64,000 bases of DNA, taken from positions 191,793,921-191,857,920 of the forward strand of contig NC_053393.1 in assembly GCF_905171765.1 (NCBI RefSeq), read 5' to 3'. The DNA comes from Bufo bufo. Its lineage: Eukaryota; Chordata; Amphibia; Anura; Bufonidae. The stretch's first letter is position 1. Every line of letters starts with the position of its first letter. The notes beneath the pieces are model-generated. The model ran no database searches and was not told where the DNA came from. It saw only the letters and a program-made list of their open reading frames with translations. Both the position numbers and the translations under genes were made by a program. This document shows, one piece after another, positions 11,342-22,117 of the stretch.

Positions 11342-13170
11342 TTCCATGGCGCTGTACATCTCAGAGGGGGTATACATACATAACATGAAACAACACAAGT
11401 ACAATGTGCATGAACTTAGTAACAGACGGAGGGGAAAAGGACACTGCCCGCGCCCGCTTACAATCTACAAGGAGAGGGAAAAGACACAGTAGGTGAAGGT
11501 ACTGTAAAACCTGTAAATCTGGCTGTGTGGTGGCAGCATGCTTACTGCAGGTGGTAGGCTTTCTTGAGCAGATGGAATTTCAGGTTGCTTTTGATCGTTT
11601 GAATGTTTCAATGAGGAAAGTCTGATGTGCTGGGCTACTGAATTTCATGAGATACATGTGAGAAATCTTGTAGGCGATTGTGCAAGGACGATAGAAGAAC
11701 AAAGAAGGAGGTCTTGTGAGGAATAGAGGTTACGTGTGGTGGTGCATCGGTAAAGCAGGTCAGAGTTGTAAGGAGGGGACAAGTTGTGGCTGGCCTTACA
11801 GTATATGTAGTTGTTAGTATCTTGAACTGAATTCACTGGACAATGAGAAGCCACTGAAGAGATTTGCAGAGGTGAGAATCAGAGGAGAAACATGAGGAGA
11901 GCTGGGTTAACCAAGCAGGTATCAGAACTGAGAATAGTTTTAAGGGGTGCGAGAGCGCTAGATGGGAGGCGCAAAGAACAATGTTGCAGTAGTCCAGGCA
12001 AAAGGTGACAAGGGAGTGCACTAGCATTTTCGATGATTCGGGGTAAGGAAAGAGCGAATACAAATAATATTCTTAAGTTGAAAGTGACAGGTGGGAATAA
12101 GGTTTTGGATGTGTGGTTTGAAAGAAAGGGCAAAATCAAATTTTATTACCAGGCAACAGATCTGTGAGACTGGAGAATGCATGATGTTGTTAACTGTAAT
12201 GGATAGGTCTGGTACGGGAGCTGAGTGACTTGGCGGAAAGATAATACATTCTGTATTCTCCATGTTCAGTTTTAAGAAGCGGGAGGAGAAGAATGAAGAA
12301 ATATCTGATAGACACGACAGGATTCTAGATAGAAGGGAAGTGACATCTGGGTCAGAGAGGTACATTTGAGTGTCATCAGCATAAGGTGGCCATGGACTCT
12401 ATGAGCTGTCCCAGGTGGAATGTATAAATGGAGGCTACCCAGGCCCGAAACTTGAGGGACACAAATATAGAGAGCATGTGATGAGGAGGTGGTGTACTGT
12501 ATAAATGGATATAGCTGAGAATGCAGAGAATGGTCCAGACGAAAACCACTGCGTGGACGGTGACACTTTAGCTTCCAGCAATGCTGAAATGCAGAGAGAA
12601 AGCTTTTCCTCAGTGATGGTGGTAAATTTGGAAAGTGGGAAAAGCACTGAGTAGTCGTATAGTGGGGATGCAGGGATTTCTGGGTGAGGTTTTCTTGGAT
12701 TTTGTCAATTTTTTACTTGAACTATGAGGCAGAGTCTACGGGCAAGTTGAGGGGTATGGGAGGGGGCACCAGGGGATGGGGTAGAGAGTTAAAATTATTA
12801 AACAGTTGTTTGGGGTTGCAGAAAAGAGACAATATGAGTAGTGAATTATTCCTGTTTAAGTTGAGAACTGCTTGTTTGTAGGTGATGAAGTCTTTTTAGA
12901 GTGAGTGTTGTTCTGCAAATCTGCAAGCTTGTCTCAGTCTTTTTGTCTGGGGAGTGTGCTTGTGTTGTCAATTGATTTGACTGGTTCTGGTGTGTGTGTG
13001 AGACGGGCTGCAGCTGTGTTAGCATCATGAAGGGAAGATATAGGAAGATATAGAAGATAGGAGTGAGAGAGTTAGAGACTGTGTGAGTAGAGAGATGTTT
13101 GAGGTCCCTTTGAGGGTGTGTGAGTTCATGGACTGGAGGCGCAGTTGAAGAGAGAGTGGTTGACAATGCA
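11342..13170 (-). pseudogene. L2-type LINE, reverse transcriptase remnant
   Basis: Minus-strand remains of a non-LTR retrotransposon reverse transcriptase and its 3' end. The catalytic YADD box followed by TQM is intact (codons at 12372-12383). It is followed by FFSSRFLKLNMENTECIIFP, a thumb segment containing SFKPHIQNL, then SLVTFCLDYCN, and finally a KFHLLKKAYHL-like C terminus near 11550-11600. These pieces lie in different frames, so several frameshifts and stops separate them. The 3' tail resembles the one at 16400-16699. Upstream of about 12650 the protein is hard to align. The L2 assignment is by motif resemblance; the neighbouring CR1 clade is the alternative. Confidence 0.65.
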
Positions 13171-14221
13171 AGAAGATTGTGGTCAGAGAGGGAGAGAGAG
13201 AGAAGAATTTGAGAGATTAGAAAGGGAGCCTACATACAAAGTAAACATAATTTCTTAACATCATAAGTCTCACAACCTTTTTTATGTTGACTGGTAATGC
13301 TGCTCCATTATGCTGTTAACCTCACATTAGGGAATTGAAGCTTACGGAAAGGAAATCCAAGCTCACAGTATGAAATCTCCATCAGTGAAAACTACATCGC
13401 AGAGGGAACCTGAGACAAGTGGCTAGAAATGTTCCAACAAATAAAACTTTTACATGTTCTTGTACGTAAGGGTTTAAGTACTCATGATGAGGTCCAAAAG
13501 AAAGAGGTAAAAAGTTGTTTGCTGAAAAACTGAATTATAAAATGCCTGTAAAATGGGAAGTCAGTGGGTGCATCTGTGCTGACTTGCCCATGCTCAGCAT
13601 CCAACTGAAGTTGCTTATCAGATGACAGATTTCAGAAAGCCCTACTTCCAGCTATATGGAACATGGACAGGTCAACTTTACATTTGCATATGCAGGCCAA
13701 AGACCCAGATAACAAATTTGTTTTATGCTGAGATTTGAGACCCTGTCAGAGACTGGACCCCTTAAATGATTCATCAGTCCTCTGGTGAGCCTGCCCTGTT
13801 CTGTATTGCAGTAAATAGAGATAGTGGCTAATAGTAATTATTTTCTAGATATTTCATGATTGTTGGTTATACAGATTAGGAAGAGTTCACAAAACAGGAT
13901 CCTGTAAAAAAAAAAAATGATCCTGTGCATCCGTTATGTAGATTCGGCATGCAGTACATTTTATCCATCTAAAATACGGATCTCAGACAGAAATGGCTCA
14001 AATGGATGCCAAATGTGCAACAGGATCCGTTTTTTTTTTCCTTTAAAAAAAATACCCCTGTGCATAACTGATGGATCAGAACTGACGGATCAGAACAATG
14101 AAAAAATGAAACGGAGATGTGAACTTCTCTTACTGGTTATTTCATCATTTACAGGCTATACACACTGCAAATTATATATCAAACCTATGTGCTAATCATA
14201 AGCATATACATCTAATAATAT
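13171..14221. other. No gene or clear repeat recognised
   Basis: Mixed-composition sequence with a GA-rich start (13180-13215). A 92-residue open frame near 13917-14195 has no recognisable domain and starts next to an A-run. Confidence 0.45.
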
Positions 14222-14645
14222 AAGGGTGGGTTCCCACTGGCGTTAGGGATTCCGTTATGGCTTTCTGTTATAACATGGTTATAACGGAAAATAACGGAAT
14301 CCATAAGACGGAAGGACGGATCCGTTCTTCTGCCTATAGACTTGTATTATGACGAAATGCAAAATGGAAGCCTTTAAAAGGCATGCCGTTTGCTTTCCTT
14401 CCTAATCGAAGTCTATGGGAATCAAAACGGATCTACAGGACTTTGTTTTGCATATTGCATAACGGGACCCAGACGGATCCGTTATGCTTTCCCATAGACT
14501 TCTATTAGGACGAAAAGCAAACGGAATGCCTTTTAAAGGCTTCCGTTTTGCATTCTGTCTGGGTATTCCGTTATTTTCCGTTTATAACCATGTTATAACG
14601 GAAAGCCATAACGGAATCCCTAACGCTAGTCTCAACCCACCCTAA
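14222..14645. mobile_element. Fold-back MITE, 424 bp
   Basis: The left half from AAGGGTGGGTTCCCACTGG through GGGATTCCGTTATGGC is mirrored by the right half ending GCTAGTCTCAACCCACCCT. Nearly the whole element pairs with itself, with a centre near 14435. Non-coding. Confidence 0.8.
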
Positions 14646-14692
14646 CATCTAATACATATAGCTAGTAATAAAAAAAGAATATATTTTGTAAT

Positions 14693-14716
14693 ATATATAT
14701 ATATATATATATATAT
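14693..14716. repeat. (AT)n microsatellite
   Basis: Alternating AT run on the left side of the inverted dimer at 14796-15016. Confidence 0.9.
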
Positions 14717-14718
14717 CC

Positions 14719-15012
14719 ATGAGGAAAATCTGGCAGCACTCCCTTCAGCAGTATCACAGGGTGCAGGCGGTGGTCCCTCGATTCAGGACGGAAGATAAGA
14801 AAGAAGATCCGCAGCACTCCTTGAAAGATAAAATGTGCTCTTTATTCACACATGTCAAATATTGACAACGTTTCGGTTCTCTCACAGAACCTTTCTCAAG
14901 TCAGGTCTTGACTTGAGAAAGGTTCTGTGAGAGAACCGAAACGTTGTCAATATTTGACATGTGTGAATAAAGAGCACATTTTATCTTTCAAGGAGTGCTG
15001 CGGATCTTCTTT

Positions 15013-15016
<4 letters not shown>
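14719..15016. mobile_element. Penelope-like terminal-repeat dimer, head to head
   Basis: The arms 14796-14903 and 14909-15016 are reverse complements of 108 bp around a 5-bp spacer. The right arm reads TTGAGAAAGG, a short stem, AACCGAAACG, then AATAAAGAGC, a layout shared with Penelope-like terminal repeats in this window. AT microsatellites flank it. The hammerhead core is degenerate in this copy. The family assignment is an inference. Confidence 0.55.

Positions 15017-15061
<45 letters not shown>
15017..15061. repeat. (AT)n microsatellite
   Basis: Alternating AT run immediately right of the inverted dimer. Confidence 0.95.
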
Positions 15062-15066
<5 letters not shown>

Positions 15067-15257
15067 CTATATAGGCTTCTTTGCGCCTTGATGGATCTCA
15101 ACCAACATTTTGTCAAGTCCAGCCGACAGGGTTCTGGAAGGTTCTAATAAAGTAATGTGCTTTAAAATGGACACACTAATGTACTAATGTAACAGTAGCT
15201 GCTGAGGCGCTGCTTCACACTGCCTCTCATCTTTCACTATGCCTCTAAAAGACAAAT

Positions 15258-15423
15258 GGGGGGAGTTATCAAAACTGGTGTAATGGAAAAGTGACTTAGT
15301 AGCCCATAGCAACCAATCAGATTCCACCTTTTATTTTTCACAGCTCCTTTGGAATGGAATCAGGTTGGCTGCTATGGGTAACTAAGCCAGTTCTACTTTA
15401 CGCACGTTTTGATACATCTCCCC
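15258..15423. mobile_element. Fold-back MITE with CCAAT-type arms
   Basis: Left arm GGGGGAGTTATCAAAACTGG through GCCCATAGCAACCAATCAGA, right arm through GGCTGCTATGGGTAACTAAG to GATACATCTCCCC. The same core occurs at about 40750-40855 and 57970-58080. Non-coding. Confidence 0.75.
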
Positions 15424-16223
15424 TAAACTGTTTGATGCCCATAGCAACCAATTACAGCACAGATTTCATTTTTGCCCACAACAACCAATCACAGCACAGC
15501 TTTCATTTTACTACAGCTGTTCTCAATCTGCCTTATTTGTTAGAAAATAAGGTCCTTTGTGATTTAGAGTAGTCTTATTTTGCAGCATTTTTCCCAAGCA
15601 TCGTTTGCACGGGCTGTAAATATATATATAAGACAGAACGACCCCTTTACACCCCTTCATAGAGCAATCTCTTTCTTCTATCAGTAGCACGGCTGCGGTA
15701 TTGTGATAGGGTCAATATAAAGTTGTTGCTAAAACAATACACATAATACATACAATCTACAATCAGAAGTAATACTGTTAAAACAACAAAACCAGAGATG
15801 ATGCTTGAAATGTTATGACTGTAATAACCACCTGCACATTAAAAGCTCCGTGCTCTAGACATTCAATATTAGATAACATCTGGCCTTGGATGTTTGTTAG
15901 CTCTCATGCACAACAAATGGCGGCTTCACAGTTTCATCTCGAGGTTCAGATTGTGACTGGAATAATAACGTAGCCAGTCTGCTTCTGTCACGCTTCAAAA
16001 GAGTTTTTAATAATGACTGAGACACAGTAATCAATTTATTTGAATTTTGTCTCAGACTGTAGACTTCAGTACGGTCATATATTTTTCAGCTCAATACTTC
16101 CAACCTAGTGCAAAGCCAACAAGCAAAAAATAACCTTTGTGGAAACATGAAAGATAGTTTGGCCAGTGGAGGAATACAAGACATGTAGTTTCCAACTAAA
16201 CATCGGGATAATAAAAAATAGAG
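15424..16223. other. No gene recognised
   Basis: The short repeat AACCAATCACAGCACAG near 15447-15500 is a tail of the preceding element. Otherwise no coding or structural signal is visible. Confidence 0.45.
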
Positions 16224-16399
16224 AGTTTTTTTTTATCAGAATATTTTTAATGGATTTTTAATAACATACAATACACAAAATAACCACATTTAACAACAAT
16301 CAAAAATCCTCTCGACTCCCTCCCCCCACCACCCCAAAAACCTCCAATAATCTCCACTGTAGCAAAACTCCACATGAATATACATTATCCCAAATACGC

Positions 16400-16699
16400 A
16401 TATATACAGTGGAATCCTTCAAAAGAAACCTGAAAACCCACCTCTTCAGACAAGCCTACAACCAGTGACCCTGTTGCCCCTATACCGCCATGACCAGCTT
16501 CACCCTCACCTACTGTGTCCTTCTCCCATAACATGTAAATTGTAAGCCCTCACGGGCAGGGCCCTCTCTCCTTCTGTACCAGTTTGTAACTCGTCTTGTT
16601 CATGCTTAGTGCAATTGTCTGTATTATGTATGTATACCCCTTTTCATATGTACAGCGCTATGGAATGAATGGTGCTTTAATAATAAATAATAATAATAA
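16400..16699 (+). mobile_element. L2-type LINE 3' end
   Basis: Encodes the tail SFKRNLKTHLFRQAYNQ-stop (about 16408-16467), the usual C terminus of L2-type ORF2. It is followed by a 3' untranslated region with TGTAAGCCCTCACGGGCAGG, TACAGCGCTATGGAAT and a TAA-rich microsatellite tail. This is a 5'-truncated insertion into the L1-type element. Confidence 0.8.
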
Positions 16700-17033
16700 T
16701 TAACATATCCCACCATGATATACAGAAAATTGAAGTGAACAGTTCTCTGCCAATTGGAAGTCTACCAGGGCACAGGCATGTCTCATAGGCAAATGGAGGC
16801 TAAATAGAGATACGTACCTTATCACTCTTATCCCAAAGAGAAAAAATATATTAAAAAAAAACATAGAGATTGCCAGTGCCCTCTCCAAAGAGGTGGGGCA
16901 ATTAAAAAGCACCCAACTACTAATATGTATATGAAATAAGGCATGTCAATGTCCCCATTCACTGCTCAGGAAACTCTATAGTTGTAGATTTGTGTGGGTA
17001 AATATGATATACAACAACGTATTGTAATGACAA

Positions 17034-17658
17034 TTAAGGTGTTACTTCACCAGTGTTATCCCCGGAATTACGTAGCTGTCTCTCATTCAGATCTAGCCAT
17101 TTCGAAGAATCTATAGCAGATTTACAAAAAAATTGTCTTACCCCTAATTTTGCCACGTATAACATAGCATAGGGAACCCAGAGGTCTCTCAACCTTTTCT
17201 TCACATCCAAGAATAGGGATCTTCCCTTATGAATATCTGCTGAGAAGTCTGGAAAGAATGGCACACTGCTGCCGTCTGTGGTGATTTCTTTCAACTCTCG
17301 GGCTTTCTAAAGTATATCTCAGTCTTTATAGTGGAGGAGTTTGACCAAGACAGGCCTAGGTGGAGCTCCAGGTTGTAACTGTTTAGTGGGTACCCTGTGG
17401 GAGCATTCCACCACAAATAATGAAGTTGCAGACCCAAAGAAGTCTTTCAACCATGACTTAATCACTGGATTTGTCCTCTCTATTTTCTTGGGTACCCCCA
17501 CAATATGTATATTATTCTGTCTGTAAGTCTCACTTTGAACTAGAGTAAAATTATCTTCCAGCAAATTGATCCTTCGCTCAACTGCAATTGTCTGTTACGA
17601 GACTTTTTGTATGTCATAGCATAAAAAATTAATGTCCTTTATAATAAAAGTAATGTCT
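17034..17658 (-). pseudogene. L1-type ORF1 protein, C-terminal part
   Basis: Two overlapping frames carry the RNA-binding region of an L1 ORF1 protein (Transposase_22 type). One has NNIHIVGVPKKIERTNPVI, FVVECSHRVPTKQLQPGAPP and RPVLVKLLHYKD (17319-17564). The next has PFFPDFSADIHKGRSLFLDV and KKRLRDLWVPYAMLYVAKL (17034-17294). The order matches RRM then C-terminal domain, and a frameshift near 17300 separates them. The coiled-coil part upstream is interrupted at 17659 by the T2 MITE. ORF1 proteins coat L1 RNA; this copy cannot make a full product. Confidence 0.7.
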
Positions 17659-18104
17659 TTAAAGGGGTTGTCTCACTTCAGCAAGTGGCATTTATCATGT
17701 AGAAAAAGTTAATACAAGACACTTGCTAATGTACTGTGATTCTCCATATTGTTTACTTTGCTGTCTGGATTCACTTTTCCATCACATTACACACTGCTCA
17801 TTTCCATGGTTACAGACCACCCTGCTATCCATCAATGGTGGTAGCGCTTGAACACTATAGGAAAAAGAGTTAGCCTCTCTGGTGACCAGGACCACGGGAG
17901 TGCACACAGACTAGTGCTTTTTCCTATAGTACGCAAGCACGGCCACCACTAATGGATTGCAGGGTGCTCTGTAACTATGGAAACAAGTAGTGTGTAATGT
18001 GATGGAAAAATGAATCATAGAAACATAGAATGTGTCGGCAGATAAGAACCATTTGGCCCATCTAGTCTGCCCAATATACTGAATACTATGAATAGCCCTT
18101 GGCC

Positions 18105-19217
18105 CTATCTTATATAAAGGATAGCCTTATGCCTATCCCATGCATGCTTAAACTCCTTCACTGTATTTGCAGCTACCACTTCTGCAGGAAGGCTATTCCA
18201 TGCATCCACTACTCTCTCAGTAAAGTAATACTTCCTGATATTACTTTTAAACCTTTGCCCCTCTAATTTAAAACTATGTCCTCTTGTAGCAGTTTTTCTT
18301 CTTTTAAATATTCTCTCCTCTTTTACCTGGTTGATTCCCTTTATGTATTTAAAAGTTTCTATCATATCGCCTCTGTCTCGTCTTTCTTCCAAGCTATACA
18401 TGTTAAGGTCCTTTAATCTTTCCTGGTAAGTTTTATCCTGCAATCCATGTACTAGTTTAGTAGCTCTTCTCTGAACTCTCTCCAAAGTATCAATATCCTT
18501 CTGGAGATATGGTCTCCAGTACTGAGCACAATACTCCAAATGAGGTCTCACTAGTGCTCTGTAGAGCTGCATGAGCACCTCCTTCTTTCTACTGGTAATG
18601 CCTCTCCCTATACACCCAAGCATTCTGCTAGCATTTCCTGCTGCTCTATGACATTGTCTGCATACCTTTAAGTCTTCTGAAATAATGACCCCTAAATCCC
18701 TTTCCTCAGATACTAAGGTTAGGACTGTATCACTGATTTTATATGATGCTCTTGGGTTTTTACGCCCCAGGTGCATTATCTTGCACTTATCAACATAAAA
18801 TTTTAGCTGCCAAATTTTTGACCATTCCTCTAGTTTTCCTAAATCCTTTTCCATTTGGTGTATCCGTCCAGGAACATCAACCCTGTTACAAATCTTTGTT
18901 TCAACAGCAAAAAGACACACCTTACCATCGAGGCCTTCTGCAATTTCGCTGATAAAGATATTAAACAATATGGGTCCCAGAACAGATCCCTGAGGTACCC
19001 AACTGGTAACAAGACCATGGTCTGAATATACTCCATTGACTACAACCCTTTGTTGTCTGTCCCTCAACCACTGCCTAATCCATTCATTAATATGGGAGTC
19101 CACGCACAAAGACTGCAATTTATTGATAAGCCTTCTATGTGGGACAGTATCAAAAGTCTTACTAAAGTCTAGATAAGTGATGTCTACTGCACCTCCTCCA
19201 TCTATTATTTTAGTCAC
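18105..19217 (-). pseudogene. CR1-type reverse transcriptase, palm to C terminus
   Basis: A 370-residue open frame. Domain A is visible as YLDFSKTFDTVPH (residues 15-27) and the domain B region as VPQGSVLGPILFNIFIS (74-90). The catalytic box reads FAVETK (103-108) where the family has FADDTK, so both catalytic aspartates of the box are lost. The thumb and C-terminal part are well conserved: ALVRPHLEYCAQYW, then VQRRATKLVHGL, and VVDAWNSLPAEVV near the end. The frame is long but the enzyme would be inactive. The upstream fingers are in another frame at 19251-19568. CR1 assignment by motif style; L2 or Rex1 relatives are possible. Confidence 0.85.
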
Positions 19218-19250
19218 CCAATCAAAAATAGATGTTCCACAATCCTCTCC

Positions 19251-19537
19251 TTAAGTTTCCATTAATCTCCCCACTATTGATGTCAGGTTTACTGGCCTAT
19301 AGTTGCCCGATTCCTCCCTACTACCTTTCTTGTGAATGGGCACAACATTTGCTAATTTCCAATCATTTGGGACGACTCCTGTTGCCAGTGATTGGTTAAA
19401 TAAATCTGTTAATGGTTTTGCTAGTTCACCGCTAAGCTCTTTTAATAGCTTTGGGTGTATCCCATCAGGCCCCTGTGACTTATGTGTATTAATTTTAGAC
19501 AGCTGACTTAGTACCTCTTCCTCTGTAAAGACACATG
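19251..19537 (-). pseudogene. CR1-type reverse transcriptase, fingers fragment
   Basis: Carries KINTHKSQGPDGIHPKLLKE, then VPNDWKLANVVPIHKKGSRE and SGNYRPVNLTS, the standard order of the fingers domain of a CR1-like reverse transcriptase. It is out of frame with the palm block, and the sequence between them lacks the usual QHGF motif region, so some codons were lost. The last residues upstream of 19537 belong to the host MITE. Confidence 0.8.
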
Positions 19538-19625
19538 CCAACAAAGGAGACAATATGGATAATAACAATACATTCGTTTTTGTACATGATTAATGTCACT
19601 TACTGAAGTGAGACAACCCCTTTAA

Positions 19626-20010
19626 TGTTCCTTTATAGCACCCACTTGTAGACTAAGGGAGGAGTGCACAGAATTACATTTAGTAACCGCATAAAATACA
19701 TCCGAGAGTAGGCTCAGACTGTGTCGACTGAGATGATTTACTGGAAGTTAAAGTATTCCTGTGTGTCTTTAATCTGGTGCTGTTTTCCATTATACTAAAT
19801 GCTCCTTCGATGTCAGAGTACTCCTCTTTACTGCCACTAATGTGAATTTGTAGGCCCATACCTTTAGTACCAACATCTAAGTTGTCTACAGGCCCATCTC
19901 TGGCATATAGTGGCAGTTCAGCTGCAGATTCTTGCATCCAGTCAGTTGTCAGTTAATTTGCTCGCATCGTCAGGAATACGGGAGCCATCTTGGAAATCCA
20001 TCTCTCCTGC
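19626..20010 (-). pseudogene. L1-type ORF1 protein, N-terminal part
   Basis: Minus-strand frames start with MDFQDGSRIPDD near 20010 and continue in another frame as MQESAAELPLYARDG and STRLKTHRNTLTSSKSSQST. Next to the MITE comes a NSVHSSLSLQVGAIKE segment that would join the coiled coil at 17658. The assignment rests on position and on the match of the two edges across the MITE, since this region of ORF1 is poorly conserved. Confidence 0.45.
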
Positions 20011-20117
20011 ACTGCCTATTTTATTGCGATGAGTCATCGTTAATGTAAAGATAAGTTGTATTAAAGTAGCACCACAGTTGCTGAACAAAATACTAGGTAC
20101 TTCAGAGTTTTTTAGTA

Positions 20118-20125
20118 CTTAAGAT
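20118..20125. repeat. 8-bp target duplication, left copy
   Basis: CTTAAGAT, repeated exactly at 32550-32557 on the far side of the hAT-like nest. Confidence 0.75.
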
Positions 20126-20254
20126 TATAGATGAGCGAATTTATCAAAAATTCAATTCGGACGGTTCGCTGAATTTTCTGAAAATAGTTAGGTTCGATAC
20201 AAAATTATTTGTGGCGAATCGAGTTAATAAAAAACAGCTATTTCCTGGCTGCAA

Positions 20255-20563
20255 ACGTTTTTCAAGAAAGTGGATAGCAAAAGCTATCTAGATTATAGGA
20301 GTGCGCATTACAAGAAATGGAAGGACAACATTCCGTTTAGCCAATTTAAACGACTGAGAAGGAATTGTACCACCATGAGTGAATTCACTATACAAAGTCG
20401 AATTTTACGTACAAGGTTCTCTAGCAAAAAATACCCCAGAGGGATTATCGAAGGTGCTTTTACGCTAGCCAGCAGACAAAGTCAGGAAAAGTGCCTGACA
20501 ACTAAGGATAAATCGAAAGAAATAGAGGGCACCAGAAAATTCTCATCTTCATTTGTTACCACG
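20255..20563 (+). pseudogene. Penelope-like reverse transcriptase, C-terminal fragment
   Basis: Continuous frame reading FFKKVDSKSYLDYRSAHYKK, then NIPFSQFKRLRRNCTTM and RFSSKKYPRGIIEGAF, which is the region just after the catalytic core in Penelope-like enzymes (typically S-x-H, NIP-x-x-QF, RRNC). The catalytic palm lies upstream and is absent, so the copy was 5'-truncated on insertion. The frame runs into the Tc1 transposon at 20564, which ended the open frame. Confidence 0.8.
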
Positions 20564-20565
20564 TA

Positions 20566-22117
20566 CAGTCGTGGCCAAAAGTTTTGAGAATGACACAAAT
20601 ATTAGTTTTCACAAAGTTTGCTGCTAAACTGCTTTTAGATCTTTGTTTCAGTTGTTTCTGTGATGTAGTGAAATATAATTACACGCACTTCATACGTTTC
20701 AAAGGCTTTTATCGGACAATTACATGACATTTATGCAAAGAGTCAGTATTTGCAGTGTTGGCCCTTCTTTTTCAGGACCTCTGCAATTCGACTGGGCATG
20801 CTCTCAATCAACTTCTGGGCCAATTCCTGACTGATAGCAACCCATTCTTTTATAATCACTTCTTGGAGTTTGTCAGAATTAGTGGGGTTTTTTTTGTCCA
20901 CCCGCCTCTTGAGGATTGACTACAAGTTCTCAATGGGATTAAGATCTGGGGAGTTTCCAGGCCATGGACCCAAAATGTCAACGTTTTGGTCCCCTAGCCA
21001 CTTAGTTATCACTTTTGCCTTATAGCACGGTGCTCCATCGTGCTGGAAAATGCATTGTTCTTCACCAAACTGTTGTTGGATTGTTGGAAGAAGTGGCAGT
21101 TGGAGGGTGTTTTGGTACCATTCTTTATTCATGGCTGTGTTTTTGGGCAAAATTGTGAGTGAGCCCACTCCCTTGGATGAGAAGCAATCCCACACATGAA
21201 TGGTCTCAGGATGCTTTACTGTTGGCATGACACAGGACTGATGGTAGCGCTCACCTTTTCTTCTCCGGACAAGCCTTTTTCCAGATGCCCCAAACAATCG
21301 GAAAGAGGCTTCATCTGAGAATATGACTTTGCCCCAGTCCTCAGCAGTCCATTCACCATACTTTCTGCAGAAGATCAATCTGTCCCAGATTTGTTTTTGG
21401 AGAGAAGTGGCTTCTTTGCTGCCCTTCTTGACACCAGGCCATCTTCCAAAAGTCTTCGCCTCACTGTGCGTGCAGATGCGCTCACACCTGCCTGCTGCCA
21501 TTCCTGAGCAAGCTCTGCACTGGTGGCACTCCGATCCCGCAGCTGAATCCTCTTTAGGAGACGATTCTGGCGCTTGCTGGACTTGAAGCCATGAAGCCTT
21601 CTTAACAAGAATTGAACCTCTTTTCTTGAAGTTCTTGATGATCCTATAAATTGTTGATTGAGGTGCAATCTTAGTAGCCACAATATCCTTGCCTGTGAAG
21701 CCATTTTTATGCAACGCAATGATGGCTGCACGCGTTTCTTTGCAGGTCACCATGGTTAACAATGGAAGAACAATGATTTCAAGCATCACCCTCCTTTTAA
21801 CATGTCAAGTCTGCCATTTTAACCCAATCAGCCTGACATAATGATCTCCAGCCTTGTGCTCGTCAACATTCTCACCTGAGTTAACAAGACGATTACTGAA
21901 ATGATCTCAGCAGGTCCTTTAATGACAGCAATGAAATGCAGTGGAAAGGTTTTTTTGGGATTAAGTTAATTTTCATGGCAAAGAAGGACTATGCAATTCA
22001 TCTGATCACTCTTCATAACATTCTGGAGTATATGCAAATTGCTATTATAAAAACTTAAACAGCAACTTTTTCAATTTCCAATATTAATGTAATTCTCAAA
22101 ACTTTTGGCCACGACTG
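20566..22117. mobile_element. Tc1-type transposon A, 1552 bp
   Basis: The inverted ends CAGTCGTGGCCAAAAGTTTT and AAAACTTTTGGCCACGACTG are perfect over 20 bp and the pairing extends to ATTCTCA/TGAGAAT and beyond. TA borders both sides (20564-20565, 22118-22119), the standard Tc1/mariner duplication. It splits the Penelope-like element. It encodes a broken transposase on the minus strand. Confidence 0.95.
20743..21753 (-). pseudogene. Tc1-type transposase A, broken
   Basis: Likely start at MVTCKETRAA (21753). The N-terminal helix-turn-helix is present (GKDIVATKIAPQSTIYRII). The stretch that should continue LLKRIQLRDRSATSAELAQE lies in another frame, so at least two frameshifts flank about 21400-21600. 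The catalytic block follows: VIFSDEASF, FQHDGAPCYKA, then GNSPDLNPIEN. I count 35 residues between the second D and the E. The next codon, normally Trp, is TAG (about 20927), and the C-terminal part continues in frame to a stop at 20743. It is incapable of making an active cut-and-paste enzyme. Confidence 0.9.

Larger units (their letters stand above)
18017..19537 (-). mobile_element. CR1-type LINE, 5'-truncated
   Basis: About 1.5 kb of minus-strand non-LTR retrotransposon, from the fingers of the reverse transcriptase to a 3' end containing ATAGAAACATAGAATGTGTC (18017 onward). It interrupts the T2 MITE between AAAAATGAAT and CCAACAAAGGAG. The same 3' end appears twice, head to head, at 39445-39700. 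Confidence 0.8.
17659..19625. mobile_element. T2-type MITE carrying a CR1-type LINE
   Basis: Ends are TTAAAGGGGTTGTCTCACTT and GTGAGACAACCCCTTTAA, with TTAA at both edges. Interior sequence such as CATGGTTACAGACCACCCTG is mirrored on the other side. The MITE itself is about 450 bp; the rest is the LINE at 18017-19537. It sits in the coiled-coil part of the L1-type ORF1, which resumes on both sides. Confidence 0.8.
16224..20060 (-). mobile_element. L1-type element with ORF1 but no ORF2
   Basis: Minus-strand element. The 5' part with the ORF1 start is near 20010. ORF1 is recognisable in two blocks (19680-20010 and 17034-17658). A spacer with T-runs lies at 16700-17030, and the 3' end at 16224-16400 finishes in TCTGATAAAAAAAA. 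No ORF2 reverse transcriptase is present between ORF1 and the 3' end, as in half-L1 (HAL1) elements. Two later insertions interrupt it: an L2 3' end at 16400-16699 and a T2 MITE at 17659-19625. The ORF2 absence could also be a secondary deletion. Confidence 0.55.

Noticed and set aside
11342..13170. Several host-like hydrophobic minus-strand frames
   Set aside because: They are frameshifted pieces of an L2-type reverse transcriptase, shown by the YADD box and the C-terminal motif.
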